A DNA stretch of 49,240 nt from positions 1 to 49,240 of the forward strand of contig JAGNBF010000054.1 of assembly GCA_018004935.1 (NCBI GenBank), read 5' to 3'. This document shows positions 1 to 8,813 of the stretch, in pieces. A model generated the notes under the pieces. That model ran no database searches. It had not been told where the DNA came from and was given only the letters and a program-made list of their open reading frames with translations. Position 1 is the stretch's first letter. Each line of letters begins with the position of its first letter. This DNA is from Chloroflexota bacterium (GTDB lineage Bacteria; Chloroflexota; Anaerolineae; Promineifilales; Promineifilaceae). A program made the translations under genes and the position numbers.

Positions 1-294
1 AGAAAAGTTCCCCGCCCCTGGGGGCGGGGTTAGGGGTGGGGGCTTCTTACATTTAGCTAAAAATGTGGCAGGTTTAGTCTGAAGACCCATCCCCCATCCC
101 CTTCCCCGAGGGAAGGGGAGAAACCCACCGGCGCGGTTTGGGGGGCAGACGCCCCCCAAACCGCGCCAAGAAAAGTTCCCCGCCCCTGGGGGCGGGGTTA
201 GGGGTGGGGGTAGCCTCGGATGAACCCGGCGCAACATTAACGCAACACGGCGACAGAGCGAAAAAATGTCAGATTATGCCCTTTGGCCGTATCG
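1..294 (+). repeat. MITE-like repeat, tandem and partial copy
   Basis: The segment from 1 recurs from 169 (period 168), so the window opens inside a tandem duplication of a G-rich repeat unit. Each unit carries a long hairpin (arms GGCGCGGTTTGGGGGG and its complement, about 129-167) followed by GGGG-C-GGGG-TTA-GGGG-T-GGGG. The right end near 265-294 (AAAATGTCAGATTATGCCC, then a decayed GGCCGTAT) matches the right terminal inverted repeat of the complete copies at 11990-12259 and 33459-33730. No left terminus is visible. It lies directly upstream of tlyA and may supply part of its promoter region. Confidence 0.8.
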
Positions 295-338
295 TTACGA
301 GAAAAATTCAACTTCTTGACTGAACAGTCAAGGAACAG

Positions 339-1139
339 GTGACCACTTTACCCTTGAGCAAAGAACGACTCGATAAATTACTCGTAGATAAAGGTCTCAT
401 CGCCAACCGGAATAAAGCCCGTGGCATGATCATGGCCGGAGAAGTCCGGGTTGATGGGCAGGTGATAGACAAGCCGGGCCATATGATAAGCACAACGGCT
501 CATCTGGAAGTAACCGAACCGTTGCCGTATGTTAGCCGGGGGGGGTATAAACTGGCGGGAGCCTTGGGGCAATTTGGTCTGGATATTCGCGGCCGCGTTT
601 GTGCCGATGTAGGAGCGTGTACGGGTGGTTTTACGGATGTGCTTCTGCAAAATGGGGCCAGTCGGGTGTATGCCCTGGATGTCGGCTACGGCCAACTGGA
701 TTGGAAAATCCGGCAAGATGCCCGCGTCATCGTCATGGAACGCACCAATGCCCGCTATGTGGAGAGCCTGGCCGAACCAGTCAGCTTTGTCTGCATAGAT
801 GTCTCCTTTATCTCTCTCAAACACATTCTGCCAGCAGTGCAAAAATGGCTCACCCCCCAGGCGGATATCGTCGCCCTCATCAAACCCCAATTTGAGGCTG
901 GCCCCAAGCAGGTAGGCAAGGGGGGTATCGTTAAAGACCCGGCCGTGCATCGGCAGGTAGTGATGGATATACTCACCTGGGCAATAGGCCATGGTTTTAG
1001 CCTTGCCGGTCTCACACGCTCCAGCATTGAAGGTACAGATGGGAATGTGGAGTTCCTTGTCTGGCTACGTATCGGTGGGGAAAACAGCCTGGAGATCGCG
1101 GCCGCGCTTGACGATTTACATCTGCCGCTTACTGCTTGA
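339..1139 (+). CDS. tlyA: TlyA family rRNA (cytidine-2'-O)-methyltransferase
   Basis: A 266-residue protein of typical TlyA length. Known members 2'-O-methylate 16S and/or 23S rRNA using S-adenosylmethionine, and some were first described as haemolysins. An S4 RNA-binding domain (about 5-60) is followed by an FtsJ-like Rossmann methyltransferase: YVSRGGYKL (64-72), the SAM-binding motif DVGACTGGFTD (90-100), IDVSFISL (153-160) and LIKPQFEAG (180-188). K71, D154 and K182 fit the K-D-K catalytic set of the fold. The GTG start at 339 was chosen because AAGGAA lies just upstream; an in-frame TTG at 354 is the alternative. Its stop overlaps the next gene's TTG start, suggesting co-translation. Confidence 0.93.
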   Translation: MTTLPLSKERLDKLLVDKGLIANRNKARGMIMAGEVRVDGQVIDKPGHMISTTAHLEVTEPLPYVSRGGYKLAGALGQFGLDIRGRVCADVGACTGGFTDVLLQNGASRVYALDVGYGQLDWKIRQDARVIVMERTNARYVESLAEPVSFVCIDVSFISLKHILPAVQKWLTPQADIVALIKPQFEAGPKQVGKGGIVKDPAVHRQVVMDILTWAIGHGFSLAGLTRSSIEGTDGNVEFLVWLRIGGENSLEIAAALDDLHLPLTA

Positions 1140-2983
1140 CGTTCCTGTCCATTCTGCTTATGGCCGCTATGATGCAAGGCCTCAATGCTGAGGCTTACGA
1201 CCGACAATATGAAGACCGCGAATTGGTAGCCCGAATCGTGGTTTATTTCCGGCCGCACCGCGGCCGCGTGCTTATCATCGCCTTCTCTGTGCTCATGATG
1301 GCTTTGTTGGGGGCCGCCTTACCTCTGCTGGTTGCCTGGGGAGTCAATATCATGGCTGAGGAAGGGGATACCAGATTGATTCCCCTGTTGATCGCCCTTG
1401 TATTTGGTGAGGGCCTGGGCACCTGGCTCTTTAACTGGGTGCGCCGCCGCCTGACTACCCAGGTGATTGCTGATGTGATTATGAAGATGCGACAAGATGG
1501 GTTTAGCGCGGCCGCGCACCAGGACCTATCCTTTTTTGATGAGTTCAGTACCGGGCGCATTGTCAGCCGCATCACCAGCGACACCGAAGAATTTGGGCAA
1601 ATTATCATTCTGGCCGCGGATGTGGTGCAACAACTGTTCGTAGCTTTTATCCTCATCCTTACCCTCTTTCGTATTGAATGGCGGCTTTCTCTGGCGGTGC
1701 TGGTTATGGCCCCATTTGTCATTGCGGCCGCGCTCAGCTTTCGCCGTCTGGCTCGCCGGGCAACCCGCCAGGGTGCCAGGGCCATGGGCGAAGTCAACAA
1801 AGCGATTCAGGAAGCCGTAACCGGCATCGCTGTTGCCAAAAATTTCCGCCAGGAACAGGCCATCTACAACGCGTTCAGTCAGGTCAACCAGCAATCTTAT
1901 ACCATCAATGTACGCCGTGGTTTTGTCCTGGCCAACATTTTCCCCACCCTCAACGTCCTTTCCGGCATTGGTACAGCGATATTGGTCTATTTCGGCGGCC
2001 GCACCGCCGTTGCCGGTCTCATCAGCCTGGCCGCCTGGTACCTTTTCGTTGCTACCGTAGACCGTTTCTGGTTTCCTGTTACCAACCTGTCCGCCTTCTG
2101 GAGTCAGTTCCAGCAAGGCCTCTCCGCCGCCGAACGTATCTTCGCTCTCATAGATGCCAGCCCTGCCGTTGTGCAAACCGGACAGAAAACTGTTCCATCC
2201 CTACACGGCGAAATTGGGTTTGAACAGGTTTCTTTCCGCTATTCCAGTCAGGAGCAGGTGCTTGACCGCTTCTCCCTTACCATTCAACCCGGTGAAAGTA
2301 TCGCCCTGGTAGGGCACACTGGGGCCGGTAAATCCAGCATCATTAAACTTGTTGCCCGCTTCTATGAATTTCAGGAAGGTCGCATCACCATTGATGGGGT
2401 TGACATCCGCCAATTAGATCTGACCACTTACCGGCGGCAACTGGGAATTGTTTCCCAGGTTCCCTTTCTCTTTGCCGGAACGGTAGCCGAAAACATTCGC
2501 TATGGCCGTCCCGAAGCTACAGACGGGGAAATTGAAGCGATGGCCCGGCGCATTGGCCAGGGGGAGTGGCTAGAAACCTTGCCCGATGGTTTGAACAGCC
2601 AGGTCGGTGAACGGGGAGTTCGCCTTTCTATGGGGCAACGGCAACTGGTTGCTTTGGTACGCGTGTTGGTGCAGGCCCCCAAAATTTTTATTCTGGATGA
2701 AGCGACCGCCAGTGTGGATCCTTTTACGGAAGCACAAATTCAAGAGGCGTTGAATTTGATTATGAGCCACACAACAGCCATTATCATTGCTCACCGTCTG
2801 TCTACTGTGCGGGCCGCGGATCGGATTATTGTTTTGCGTCAGGGGCGTATCATCGAGACGGGGAGCCATAAAACCCTCATGCAACAAGGCGGCCATTACG
2901 CCGAGCTTTACGATACGTATTTTCGCCATCAATCGTTGGAATTTATTAATACATCCTGGCGCGAACGGGGTAGCGTACAGTGA
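1136..2983 (+). CDS. ABC exporter, fused permease/ATPase
   Basis: A 615-residue half-transporter of the MsbA/LmrA-like exporter class, probably an inner-membrane homo- or heterodimer. The N-terminal ~330 residues hold the six-helix ABC transmembrane domain. The nucleotide-binding domain has Walker A GHTGAGKSS (~391), an ABC signature LSMGQRQ (~496; LSMGQ rather than LSGGQ), Walker B ILDEATASVD (~518) and the switch histidine in IIAHRLST (~550). LSMGQ is a common variant and does not by itself suggest a dead site. The TTG at 1136 overlaps the tlyA stop by four bases; an ATG at 1160 is also possible because neither has a clear Shine-Dalgarno. Substrate cannot be told from sequence. Four GCGGCCGC octamers lie in the gene. 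Confidence 0.9.
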   Translation: MTFLSILLMAAMMQGLNAEAYDRQYEDRELVARIVVYFRPHRGRVLIIAFSVLMMALLGAALPLLVAWGVNIMAEEGDTRLIPLLIALVFGEGLGTWLFNWVRRRLTTQVIADVIMKMRQDGFSAAAHQDLSFFDEFSTGRIVSRITSDTEEFGQIIILAADVVQQLFVAFILILTLFRIEWRLSLAVLVMAPFVIAAALSFRRLARRATRQGARAMGEVNKAIQEAVTGIAVAKNFRQEQAIYNAFSQVNQQSYTINVRRGFVLANIFPTLNVLSGIGTAILVYFGGRTAVAGLISLAAWYLFVATVDRFWFPVTNLSAFWSQFQQGLSAAERIFALIDASPAVVQTGQKTVPSLHGEIGFEQVSFRYSSQEQVLDRFSLTIQPGESIALVGHTGAGKSSIIKLVARFYEFQEGRITIDGVDIRQLDLTTYRRQLGIVSQVPFLFAGTVAENIRYGRPEATDGEIEAMARRIGQGEWLETLPDGLNSQVGERGVRLSMGQRQLVALVRVLVQAPKIFILDEATASVDPFTEAQIQEALNLIMSHTTAIIIAHRLSTVRAADRIIVLRQGRIIETGSHKTLMQQGGHYAELYDTYFRHQSLEFINTSWRERGSVQ

Positions 2984-3364
2984 ATTGCTGAAATCGCCCC
3001 AATCTGTTTGCCCTTGCTCCGGCGCTGTCTTATAATCTTTTGCTTGATAAGAAAGAGATAAGTTTTGTTGACTCATTTGCTTGAAGATTAACGTGCCTGA
3101 TTCAAACGATTCGCTACCTGGCAGTCCGAAGGCCCCTAGTAGGCCACAAATTCCACCACCCGATACGAGCGAGGTAATCTCTGGTTATCATTCCCCAACC
3201 AGGATCAGTTATCGGAGCAATCGCCTGACGAGAACAAAAAGTAAGTTGATGAGCGCAACCAATCGTTCAATATATCTAACGATGCGGTGCTCATCCATTC
3301 TGGTTGGTCATTGGTTATTGGCCACACCGGCTATAACGAATACCCCCTATATTCATAACGTTTT
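2984..3364. other. Intergenic stretch, no recognised feature
   Basis: 381 bases between the ABC exporter and the first CNNM gene. It can encode a 96-residue Pro/Ser-rich peptide (3081-3371), but this has no ribosome binding site, no recognisable family, no octamer, and runs into the next gene's start. I treat it as non-coding. No clear terminator hairpin is visible. The TAACG and TATATTC stretches just before 3365 may be promoter material, but no canonical pair could be assigned. Confidence 0.5.
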
Positions 3365-4735
3365 ATGCTGAATGCCCTGACCATCTTCGCAGTTGTGGCC
3401 TTGATGACGTTTATCACGGCTTTGTACGTGGCGGCAGAGTTTGCCACGGTGGCCTCACGGCGTACCCGTGTCCACCGCCTCGCCGCCGAAGGCAACCCCC
3501 TGGCAAAATCGTTGCTGGCCATCCTGGAAGATGGTAATCAACTGGATAATTATGTAGCCGCCTGTCAGCTAGGTATTACTATCGCCTCGTTGGTGTTGGG
3601 TGCGTATGGTGAAAACAAGGTTTCGGCGGATTTGCTTGGCCCGATTACGACGTTGTTACAATGGACAGGGCTGGATATTGACGCGGCCGCGCTCGCGGAA
3701 ACCATCGCCTTCATCATCGTTATTGTGAGTTTCACCACCCTACAAATGGTTTTGGGTGAACTATTGCCCAAATCCATCTCCATCCAATATCCGGAAGCGG
3801 TGGCCATGGCCGTGGTATACCCTTTGCGCGTTTCTATGTATGTGTTGCGGCCGCTTATCTGGCTATTTAACGGTAGCGGCCGCATCATTTTGCGCCTGTT
3901 GGGTCAAGATGCCCACAAGGATTCTTTTGCCCACGTGCATTCCCCGGAAGAGATCGAAATTCTTGTTACCGAAAGTGCCCAGGGTGGTTTGCTCGATTCT
4001 GAAGAACGGCAAATGCTCCGCAATACCTTTCGCCTGCGTGATCTGATCGCCCGGGAGGTGATGGTTCATCGTACCCGGCTCGCGGCCGCACCCGTCGAAA
4101 GCCGCCCCCTGGATCTGATTGAACTGGCCCTGGAAGAAGGGTATAGCCGTATTCCTCTCTATCAGGGAAACATTGACAACATCAAAGGGTTTGTCCATAT
4201 TAAAGATGTCTTCCGGCTGTATATTGAGGAAAATGAAAATCTGCTCCAAATTATGCGCGAGGTAGTGCATGTACCGGAATCGCTCGCGGCCGCGGATGTT
4301 TGGGAAACATTGCGGGCCAAAGGGCAATATGTGGCCATTGTTTTTGATGAATATGGTGGCACCGCCGGTATGGTCACGCTGGAAGACCTGATTGAAGAGA
4401 TTTTTGGGGAATTACAAGACGAATTTGATGATGAAACAGCCGTTATGTCTCTGGACAAAGATGGACGCGTTTATCTACGTGGTGACTTACTCATTGGCGA
4501 TGTTAATGAATATCTGAATTTAACCCTGCCGGATGAAGATGCTGATACGCTTAGTGGTTTGATCTTTAATGCACTGGGCCGCACACCAAAAGTGGGGGAC
4601 ACTGCTCAATTTGGTGATACCGTCATTCGTGTGGAATTGATGGCTAACCTGGGTGTGGCTGAGGTTTCCTTGCCTAAACCCTCAGCGGTGGAAATGCCCC
4701 GAATTGATGAGTGGGGGGTAGAAGAACGTGATTAA
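3365..4735 (+). CDS. CNNM/HlyC-CorC family membrane protein (1)
   Basis: 456 residues with the standard layout of the family formerly called haemolysin C: an N-terminal DUF21/CNNM transmembrane domain (~1-185, including YVAAEFATVASRRTR and QLGITIASLVLGAYGE), a CBS pair (~210-335) with the EVMVHR and VFDEYGGTAGMVTLEDLIEEIFGE signatures, and a C-terminal CorC/HlyC domain (~355-445). Related proteins are linked to Mg2+/Co2+ or Na+ transport, with the CBS pair as a nucleotide or Mg sensor; a haemolytic role is doubtful. The ATG at 3365 has no obvious Shine-Dalgarno. It overlaps the next, homologous gene by 8 bp, so the two are translationally coupled tandem paralogues. Five GCGGCCGC sites. Confidence 0.9.
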   Translation: MLNALTIFAVVALMTFITALYVAAEFATVASRRTRVHRLAAEGNPLAKSLLAILEDGNQLDNYVAACQLGITIASLVLGAYGENKVSADLLGPITTLLQWTGLDIDAAALAETIAFIIVIVSFTTLQMVLGELLPKSISIQYPEAVAMAVVYPLRVSMYVLRPLIWLFNGSGRIILRLLGQDAHKDSFAHVHSPEEIEILVTESAQGGLLDSEERQMLRNTFRLRDLIAREVMVHRTRLAAAPVESRPLDLIELALEEGYSRIPLYQGNIDNIKGFVHIKDVFRLYIEENENLLQIMREVVHVPESLAAADVWETLRAKGQYVAIVFDEYGGTAGMVTLEDLIEEIFGELQDEFDDETAVMSLDKDGRVYLRGDLLIGDVNEYLNLTLPDEDADTLSGLIFNALGRTPKVGDTAQFGDTVIRVELMANLGVAEVSLPKPSAVEMPRIDEWGVEERD

Positions 4736-6140
4736 ATGGCTTGGTTTTATGCTTCTGTTAGGTATGACGGTCGCGGCCGCGCCCCAATTGCCCGCGTTTA
4801 GCGAATTTATTGTGCCGGGTGTCATTATCTTTATTTTTGTCCTCATCAATGGCTTTTTTGTCGCCGCCGAGTTTGCCATCATCGGCGTGCGCCCCAGCCG
4901 TGTCGAACAATTGGCTGATGAAGGCAATGCCCGCGCCCAAAGTATTCAAATGATCCTGGCTTCGCCCCAATTACAAGACCGCTATATCGCTACCGCCCAA
5001 CTGGGTATCACCATTGCCTCGTTAGGGTTGGGCTACTATGGTGAACCGGCTGTGGCCCATCTGGTAGAGCCGTTGCTGGCTATGCTGATGGGTGTCGAGC
5101 CAGAAGCCGCCATTGTGCACACGGTCAGTTACGCCCTGATCCTCAGTGTGCTCACCTATCTGCATGTGGTAGTTGGCGAAATGGTGCCTAAATCGTTATC
5201 GCTCGCGGCCGCGGAGCAAGTGATCCTCGCCATCTACCCCATGATGATGTTGACGGAGGCCGCATTAAGTGTGCCCGTCCGTTTTCTGAATGCCATTGGC
5301 GTCCTTCTGCTCAAACTATTACGTGTGCCCCCGGCCGCAGGTCATGCCCGGCTCCATTCCCCCGAAGAAATTGAGCAAATTGTCAACGAAAGCACCGAAA
5401 GTGGCCTGTTGAATGAAGGGGAACAGGAAATCATTCACAACATTTTTGACTTTGGGGATCGTATGGTTAGCCAGGTTATGACTCCGCGCCCCAAAGTGGA
5501 AGCCATTCCTTACAATATTGACCGCAAAGAGCTGTTACAACTGGTTATCAAAGGCTCCCATACCCGTTTCCCTGTCTACGAAGATGACCTGGATCACATC
5601 ATTGGCATTTTGCATCTCAAAGATTTGGTGCGCCAGCAGGTACAGATGAAGGGAACCCTTGATTTGCGTCTGATTTTGCGCCCTGCGCCTGTTGTGCCGC
5701 CCAATATGCTGGTAGAAAAACTATTAGCTCGCTTCAAGAAACAACGCCTGCATATGGCCATCGTGCTAGATGAATTTGGGGGTATGGCTGGTGTTGTTAC
5801 CCTGGAAGATTTGGTGGAAGAAGTAGTCGGTGAAGTGCGTGATGAGTTTGATGTGGAAAAGGAGCCGCTGGTAGAACTTGGCCCTGGGGCGCTAGAAGTG
5901 ACCGGTTCTTTCCTGGTTGAAGATTTGCAGGAGTATATTTTTCTGGGCGAAGAGGATGATTTGCCGGATGTGGATACAGTGGGGGGATTGATCGTAACCT
6001 GGCTGGCGCGGCCGCCGCAAATCGGTGATGTTGTCACTCATCAACAAACAATCAAATTTACGGTTTTAGATGTATCAGGATTAGCTGTCGCCAGGGTCAA
6101 AATTGAATTTCCCGTCCCGGCACGGACGACTAACCAATAG
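4728..6140 (+). CDS. CNNM/HlyC-CorC family membrane protein (2)
   Basis: 470 residues, same architecture as its upstream neighbour: a hydrophobic leader helix, DUF21/CNNM core (FFVAAEFAIIGVRPSR, QLGITIASLGLGYYGE, VVGEMVPKSLSLA), CBS pair (QVMTPRPKVEAIP; VLDEFGGMAGVVTLEDLVEEVVGE) and a C-terminal CorC/HlyC domain. The extra N-terminal hydrophobic segment (about 4-20) is the main difference from paralogue 1. The start is a GTG at 4728 inside the previous gene, eight bases before its stop; GGGGTAGAAGAAC upstream gives a modest ribosome site. The pairing implies a heteromeric or partly redundant ion-transport function; ion specificity is unknown. Confidence 0.9.
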   Translation: MIKWLGFMLLLGMTVAAAPQLPAFSEFIVPGVIIFIFVLINGFFVAAEFAIIGVRPSRVEQLADEGNARAQSIQMILASPQLQDRYIATAQLGITIASLGLGYYGEPAVAHLVEPLLAMLMGVEPEAAIVHTVSYALILSVLTYLHVVVGEMVPKSLSLAAAEQVILAIYPMMMLTEAALSVPVRFLNAIGVLLLKLLRVPPAAGHARLHSPEEIEQIVNESTESGLLNEGEQEIIHNIFDFGDRMVSQVMTPRPKVEAIPYNIDRKELLQLVIKGSHTRFPVYEDDLDHIIGILHLKDLVRQQVQMKGTLDLRLILRPAPVVPPNMLVEKLLARFKKQRLHMAIVLDEFGGMAGVVTLEDLVEEVVGEVRDEFDVEKEPLVELGPGALEVTGSFLVEDLQEYIFLGEEDDLPDVDTVGGLIVTWLARPPQIGDVVTHQQTIKFTVLDVSGLAVARVKIEFPVPARTTNQ

Positions 6141-6227
6141 TTCCTGACCCGCACAAGGGAGCAATCACCGGGAACTTTTTGACGTGTCGTTTTTCGGGGT
6201 GATCAAAAATGATAACGATACACGTCT

Positions 6228-6290
6228 TCGAGGGCTGAGCTTGTTGAAGCCCGGCTCCGCCTTCGACAAGCTCAGGCAGAGCCATACCCC
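6228..6290. repeat. Dispersed inverted repeat, TGAGCTTGTCGAA family
   Basis: GGCTGAGCTTGTTGAAGCC (6234-6252) faces CTTCGACAAGCTCAGG (6261-6276) in the short space between two convergent genes. Related words occur at 9028-9040, 11936-11948, 13317-13330, 21909-21950, 33829-33863, 40866-40907 and 48651-48690, always between genes. The position suggests a bidirectional terminator-like hairpin, but no T tract follows closely. The same motif is common in many environmental bacterial genomes as a REP-like palindrome. Confidence 0.6.
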
Positions 6291-6314
6291 ACCTGTATAA
6301 ATACAACCCTTTAC

Positions 6315-7412
6315 TTACTCTGCATAAACCAATTGATAAGTTTGTTTCTGGGCTAACTGGGCAATGGTGGTGTCTATTACTTTTTGTTGCTGGAGAAGGG
6401 CCAGACAAATAGCTACTTTGTTATCCAGACGCTGTATATCGGCTGGGGCAATATTCCAGCGGAGTGGATGATTGGGGAGAGATGCCAGCACCAGGCATTC
6501 CTTTAAATTTAGTTGCCACACATTTTTGCCGAAGAAATCCACCGCGGCCGCGCCCACCGTCGTGGCTCCCCTGCCCCAATAAATCGTGTTGAAATACAGT
6601 TCCAGAATATCCTCTTTGCGCAAAAAACGCTCCAACGCCAGGGCAATAGGAATTTCTACCAGCTTGCGGGCAATGCCGCGCCGGGTAATGTGTAAGGCCG
6701 AACGCACCGCCTGCTGGGTAATCGTTGACGCCCCTTCCACAATGCGGCGCTGACGAATATTGGCCCGCACTGCTCCTACGATACGCCACATATCAATGCC
6801 CCTGTGCTGAAAAAAACGCCGATCTTCTACCGCTACCATCGCCCGACGTAAGAAAAGGGGGATTGCGGACAAGGGCAATTCACCGCGCCATAACACGGGG
6901 TAAGAGGTAAGAACCTGGGGTGAAGCTAACCCCTTTTCTACAAGCCATAAGCGAGGATCGAGGGGATGAAAATGCTCCCCATTGTGCTGTGGGGAAAACA
7001 GACTTAGCCCCAGACGCAGTTGTAAGGTATTTGTCTCAGGTACTTCTCCCAGGCATTGTCCCAGAGTGATGGTCTGGCCTACCTGGACAAAACAAGGCCC
7101 AGACCAGTGATAATGCGTGAGCAGGTTATGGTTATGGAGAAGGATGAGATCTGGCGCGGCCGCGATAACCACACCTGGGGCAATGGCTTGAACACCAAAA
7201 GGGGACGCGGCCGCTAGAGTAACCTTTTCCCACCAGGGAAAACCTTCCCGACCCGGCAAAGGGAGATCCGGCAAGTGTAAGGTGGGTTGATGCGCGGCCG
7301 CGACCGGTGATGCGGTTTCAGGCAAGAGACTAAATAATTCGGAGAGTAACACAATAACCGGCCACTTACTTTTTAACGAATTGGGCCAGGCCACCGGACT
7401 GTTGGGCGGCAA
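6315..7412 (-). CDS. GT51 peptidoglycan transglycosylase with M23-like N-domain
   Basis: 365 residues. The C-terminal half is a clear glycosyltransferase-51 domain that polymerises lipid II: AVEDRRFFQHRGID (catalytic E196), EGASTITQQ (226-234), and RKLVEIPIALALE...ELYFNTIYWG (249-280). There is no transpeptidase domain, so it is a monofunctional-type enzyme. Residues ~72-155 (APGVVIAA, HNHNLLTHYHW, VQVGQTITLGQCLGEV, LDPRLW) resemble an M23/LytM beta-sheet fold, but the usual zinc ligands (HxxxD and HxH) are absent, so any such domain is likely non-catalytic. No N-terminal membrane anchor is visible, which is odd for this family. The ATG at 7412 overlaps the upstream gene by 47 bp; a GTG at 7352 (345 residues) is a realistic alternative. 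Confidence 0.85.
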   Translation of the reverse strand: MPPNSPVAWPNSLKSKWPVIVLLSELFSLLPETASPVAAAHQPTLHLPDLPLPGREGFPWWEKVTLAAASPFGVQAIAPGVVIAAAPDLILLHNHNLLTHYHWSGPCFVQVGQTITLGQCLGEVPETNTLQLRLGLSLFSPQHNGEHFHPLDPRLWLVEKGLASPQVLTSYPVLWRGELPLSAIPLFLRRAMVAVEDRRFFQHRGIDMWRIVGAVRANIRQRRIVEGASTITQQAVRSALHITRRGIARKLVEIPIALALERFLRKEDILELYFNTIYWGRGATTVGAAAVDFFGKNVWQLNLKECLVLASLPNHPLRWNIAPADIQRLDNKVAICLALLQQQKVIDTTIAQLAQKQTYQLVYAE

Positions 7413-7869
7413 TGCCTAGCCCCCCTAATGGTGTGGCGATAGATTGAATCGCTGTGCCCAACATCTGGGGCGCTAATCCCCCCACACTGTTCATCAACCG
7501 CTCTAACCTTTGGGGATCGGCCGTCTGGCCCTGTTTGACCTGATCCGCCTGTTTTGTGGCCTCTTTTTCAATTTTGTTTAAGGTATCTAATAAATCCTCT
7601 TTGTCATCTTCATCCAGGTTGGGTAATTTAGCTACTTCTGCCGCCATCTGTTTTTTCCAATTCGCTAACTGCTGGCCAAAATCCGCCGGTACCGAAATTG
7701 TTGACCCACCGGTAGCCACAATGGCCCCTTCGGCGGCGTTAATCGTCGTTATCATATCCCCCCCGGCAATATGACCGATGTTTACATTGGTATTCTGTCC
7801 CCCAGAAACAGTAAAGTTTCCAAAATTAACTCCCCCGCTGGTTTTGCCAGACTCTTTTTCGTGCGACAT
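7366..7869 (-). CDS. Hypothetical Gly/Asn-rich protein, 167 residues
   Basis: Not assigned to a family. The first ~60 residues are rich in Gly, Asn and beta-formers (GGVNFGNFTVSGGQ, NTNVNIGHIAGGD), a short beta-repeat style also seen at the front of some bacterial signalling or effector-associated proteins. Residues ~70-125 form a charged, probably helical segment (LANWKKQMAAEV, DDKEDLLDTLNKIEKEA), and the tail is Gly/Ala/Gln-rich. No signal peptide or membrane helix. The start at 7869 is supported by AAAGGAGCGC upstream. It precedes and overlaps the GT51 gene and may be co-transcribed with it. It is one of only four genes here with no GCGGCCGC octamer, a possible sign of different ancestry. 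Confidence 0.7.
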   Translation of the reverse strand: MSHEKESGKTSGGVNFGNFTVSGGQNTNVNIGHIAGGDMITTINAAEGAIVATGGSTISVPADFGQQLANWKKQMAAEVAKLPNLDEDDKEDLLDTLNKIEKEATKQADQVKQGQTADPQRLERLMNSVGGLAPQMLGTAIQSIATPLGGLGIAAQQSGGLAQFVKK

Positions 7870-7904
7870 TATGCGCTCCTTTGTAAAAAAGTGTAACTAT
7901 ATAG

Positions 7905-8813
7905 CCCCTCACCCTAACCCTCTCCCCCAGGAGAGGGGACGAACTCCCCTCACCTTAATTCTCTCCCCCAGGAGAGGGGACGAACTCCCCTCACCCTAAC
8001 CCTCTTCCCCCAGGAGAGGGGACGAACTCCCCTCACCTTAATTCTCTCCCCCAGGAGAGGGGACGAACTCCCCTCACCCTAACTCTCTCCCCCAGGAGAG
8101 GGGACGAACTCCCCTCACCCTAACCCTCTTCCCCCAGGAGAGGGGGCGAACTCCCCTCACCCTGACCCTCTCCCCCAGGAAAGGGGACGAACTCCCCTCA
8201 CCTTAATTCTCTCCCCCAGGAGAGGGGGCGAACTCCCCTCACCCTGACCCTCTCCCCAGGAGAGGGGACGAACTCCCCTCACCCTGACCCTCTCTCCCAG
8301 GAGAGGGGGCGAACTCCCCTCACCCTGACCCTCTCCCCCAGGAAAGGGGACGAACTCCCCTCACCCTAACCCTCTTCCCCCAGGAGAGGGGACGAACTCC
8401 CCTCTCCCTAACCCTCTTCCCCCAGGAGAGGGGACGAACTCCCCTCACCCTGACCCTCTCTCCCAGGAGAGGGGGCGAACTCCCCTCACCCTGACCCTCT
8501 TCCCCCAGGAGAGGGGGCGAACTCCCCTCACCCTAACCCTCTTCCCCCAGGAGAGGGGACGAACTCCCCTCACCCTGACCCTCTCCCCCAGGAAAGGGGA
8601 CGAACTCCCCTCACCTTAATTCTCTCCCCCAGGAGAGGGGGCGAACTCCCCTCACCCTAACCCTCTTCCCCCAGGAGAGGGGACGAACTCCCCTCACCCT
8701 AACCCTCTTCCCCCAGGAGAGGGGACGAACTCCCCTCACCCTAACCCTCTCCCCCAGGAGAGGGGACGAACTCCCCTCACCTTAATTCTCTCCCCCAGGA
8801 GAGGGGGCGAACT
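7905..8813. repeat. 41-bp tandem array, 22 units
   Basis: Twenty-two head-to-tail units of 40-42 bp fill 909 bp. Each reads CCCCTCACC + a variable core + CTCTCCCCCAGGAGAGGGG + (A/G)CGAACT. Three core variants alternate irregularly: CCTTAATTCTCT, CCCTAACCCTCT(T) and CCCTGACCCTCT; some units have AGGAAAGG instead of AGGAGAGG. Each unit holds a short inverted repeat (CTCTCC/GGAGAG). On the minus strand most units read GGGGGAGAGGGTTAGGGTGAGGGG-like, a G-quadruplex-compatible word. The unit is not a multiple of three, so long ORFs crossing it are artefacts. The flanks (GTGTAACTATATAG and GCGGTTTCATCTT) match those of the simple hairpin at 38174-38223. Confidence 0.97.

Noticed and set aside
378-992. 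Antisense ORF of 204 residues opposite tlyA
   Set aside because: It is a shadow of tlyA; no ribosome site or known domain.
3081-3371. 96-residue ORF between the ABC exporter and CNNM genes
   Set aside because: No ribosome site, no recognisable domain, and it overlaps the next gene's start; composition looks non-coding.
6315-7412. Active M23 endopeptidase domain in the GT51 protein
   Set aside because: The zinc-ligand motifs HxxxD and HxH are missing, so catalysis is unlikely.
7905-8813. CRISPR array
   Set aside because: Units are contiguous and almost identical; there are no unique spacers and no cas genes, so this is a satellite.
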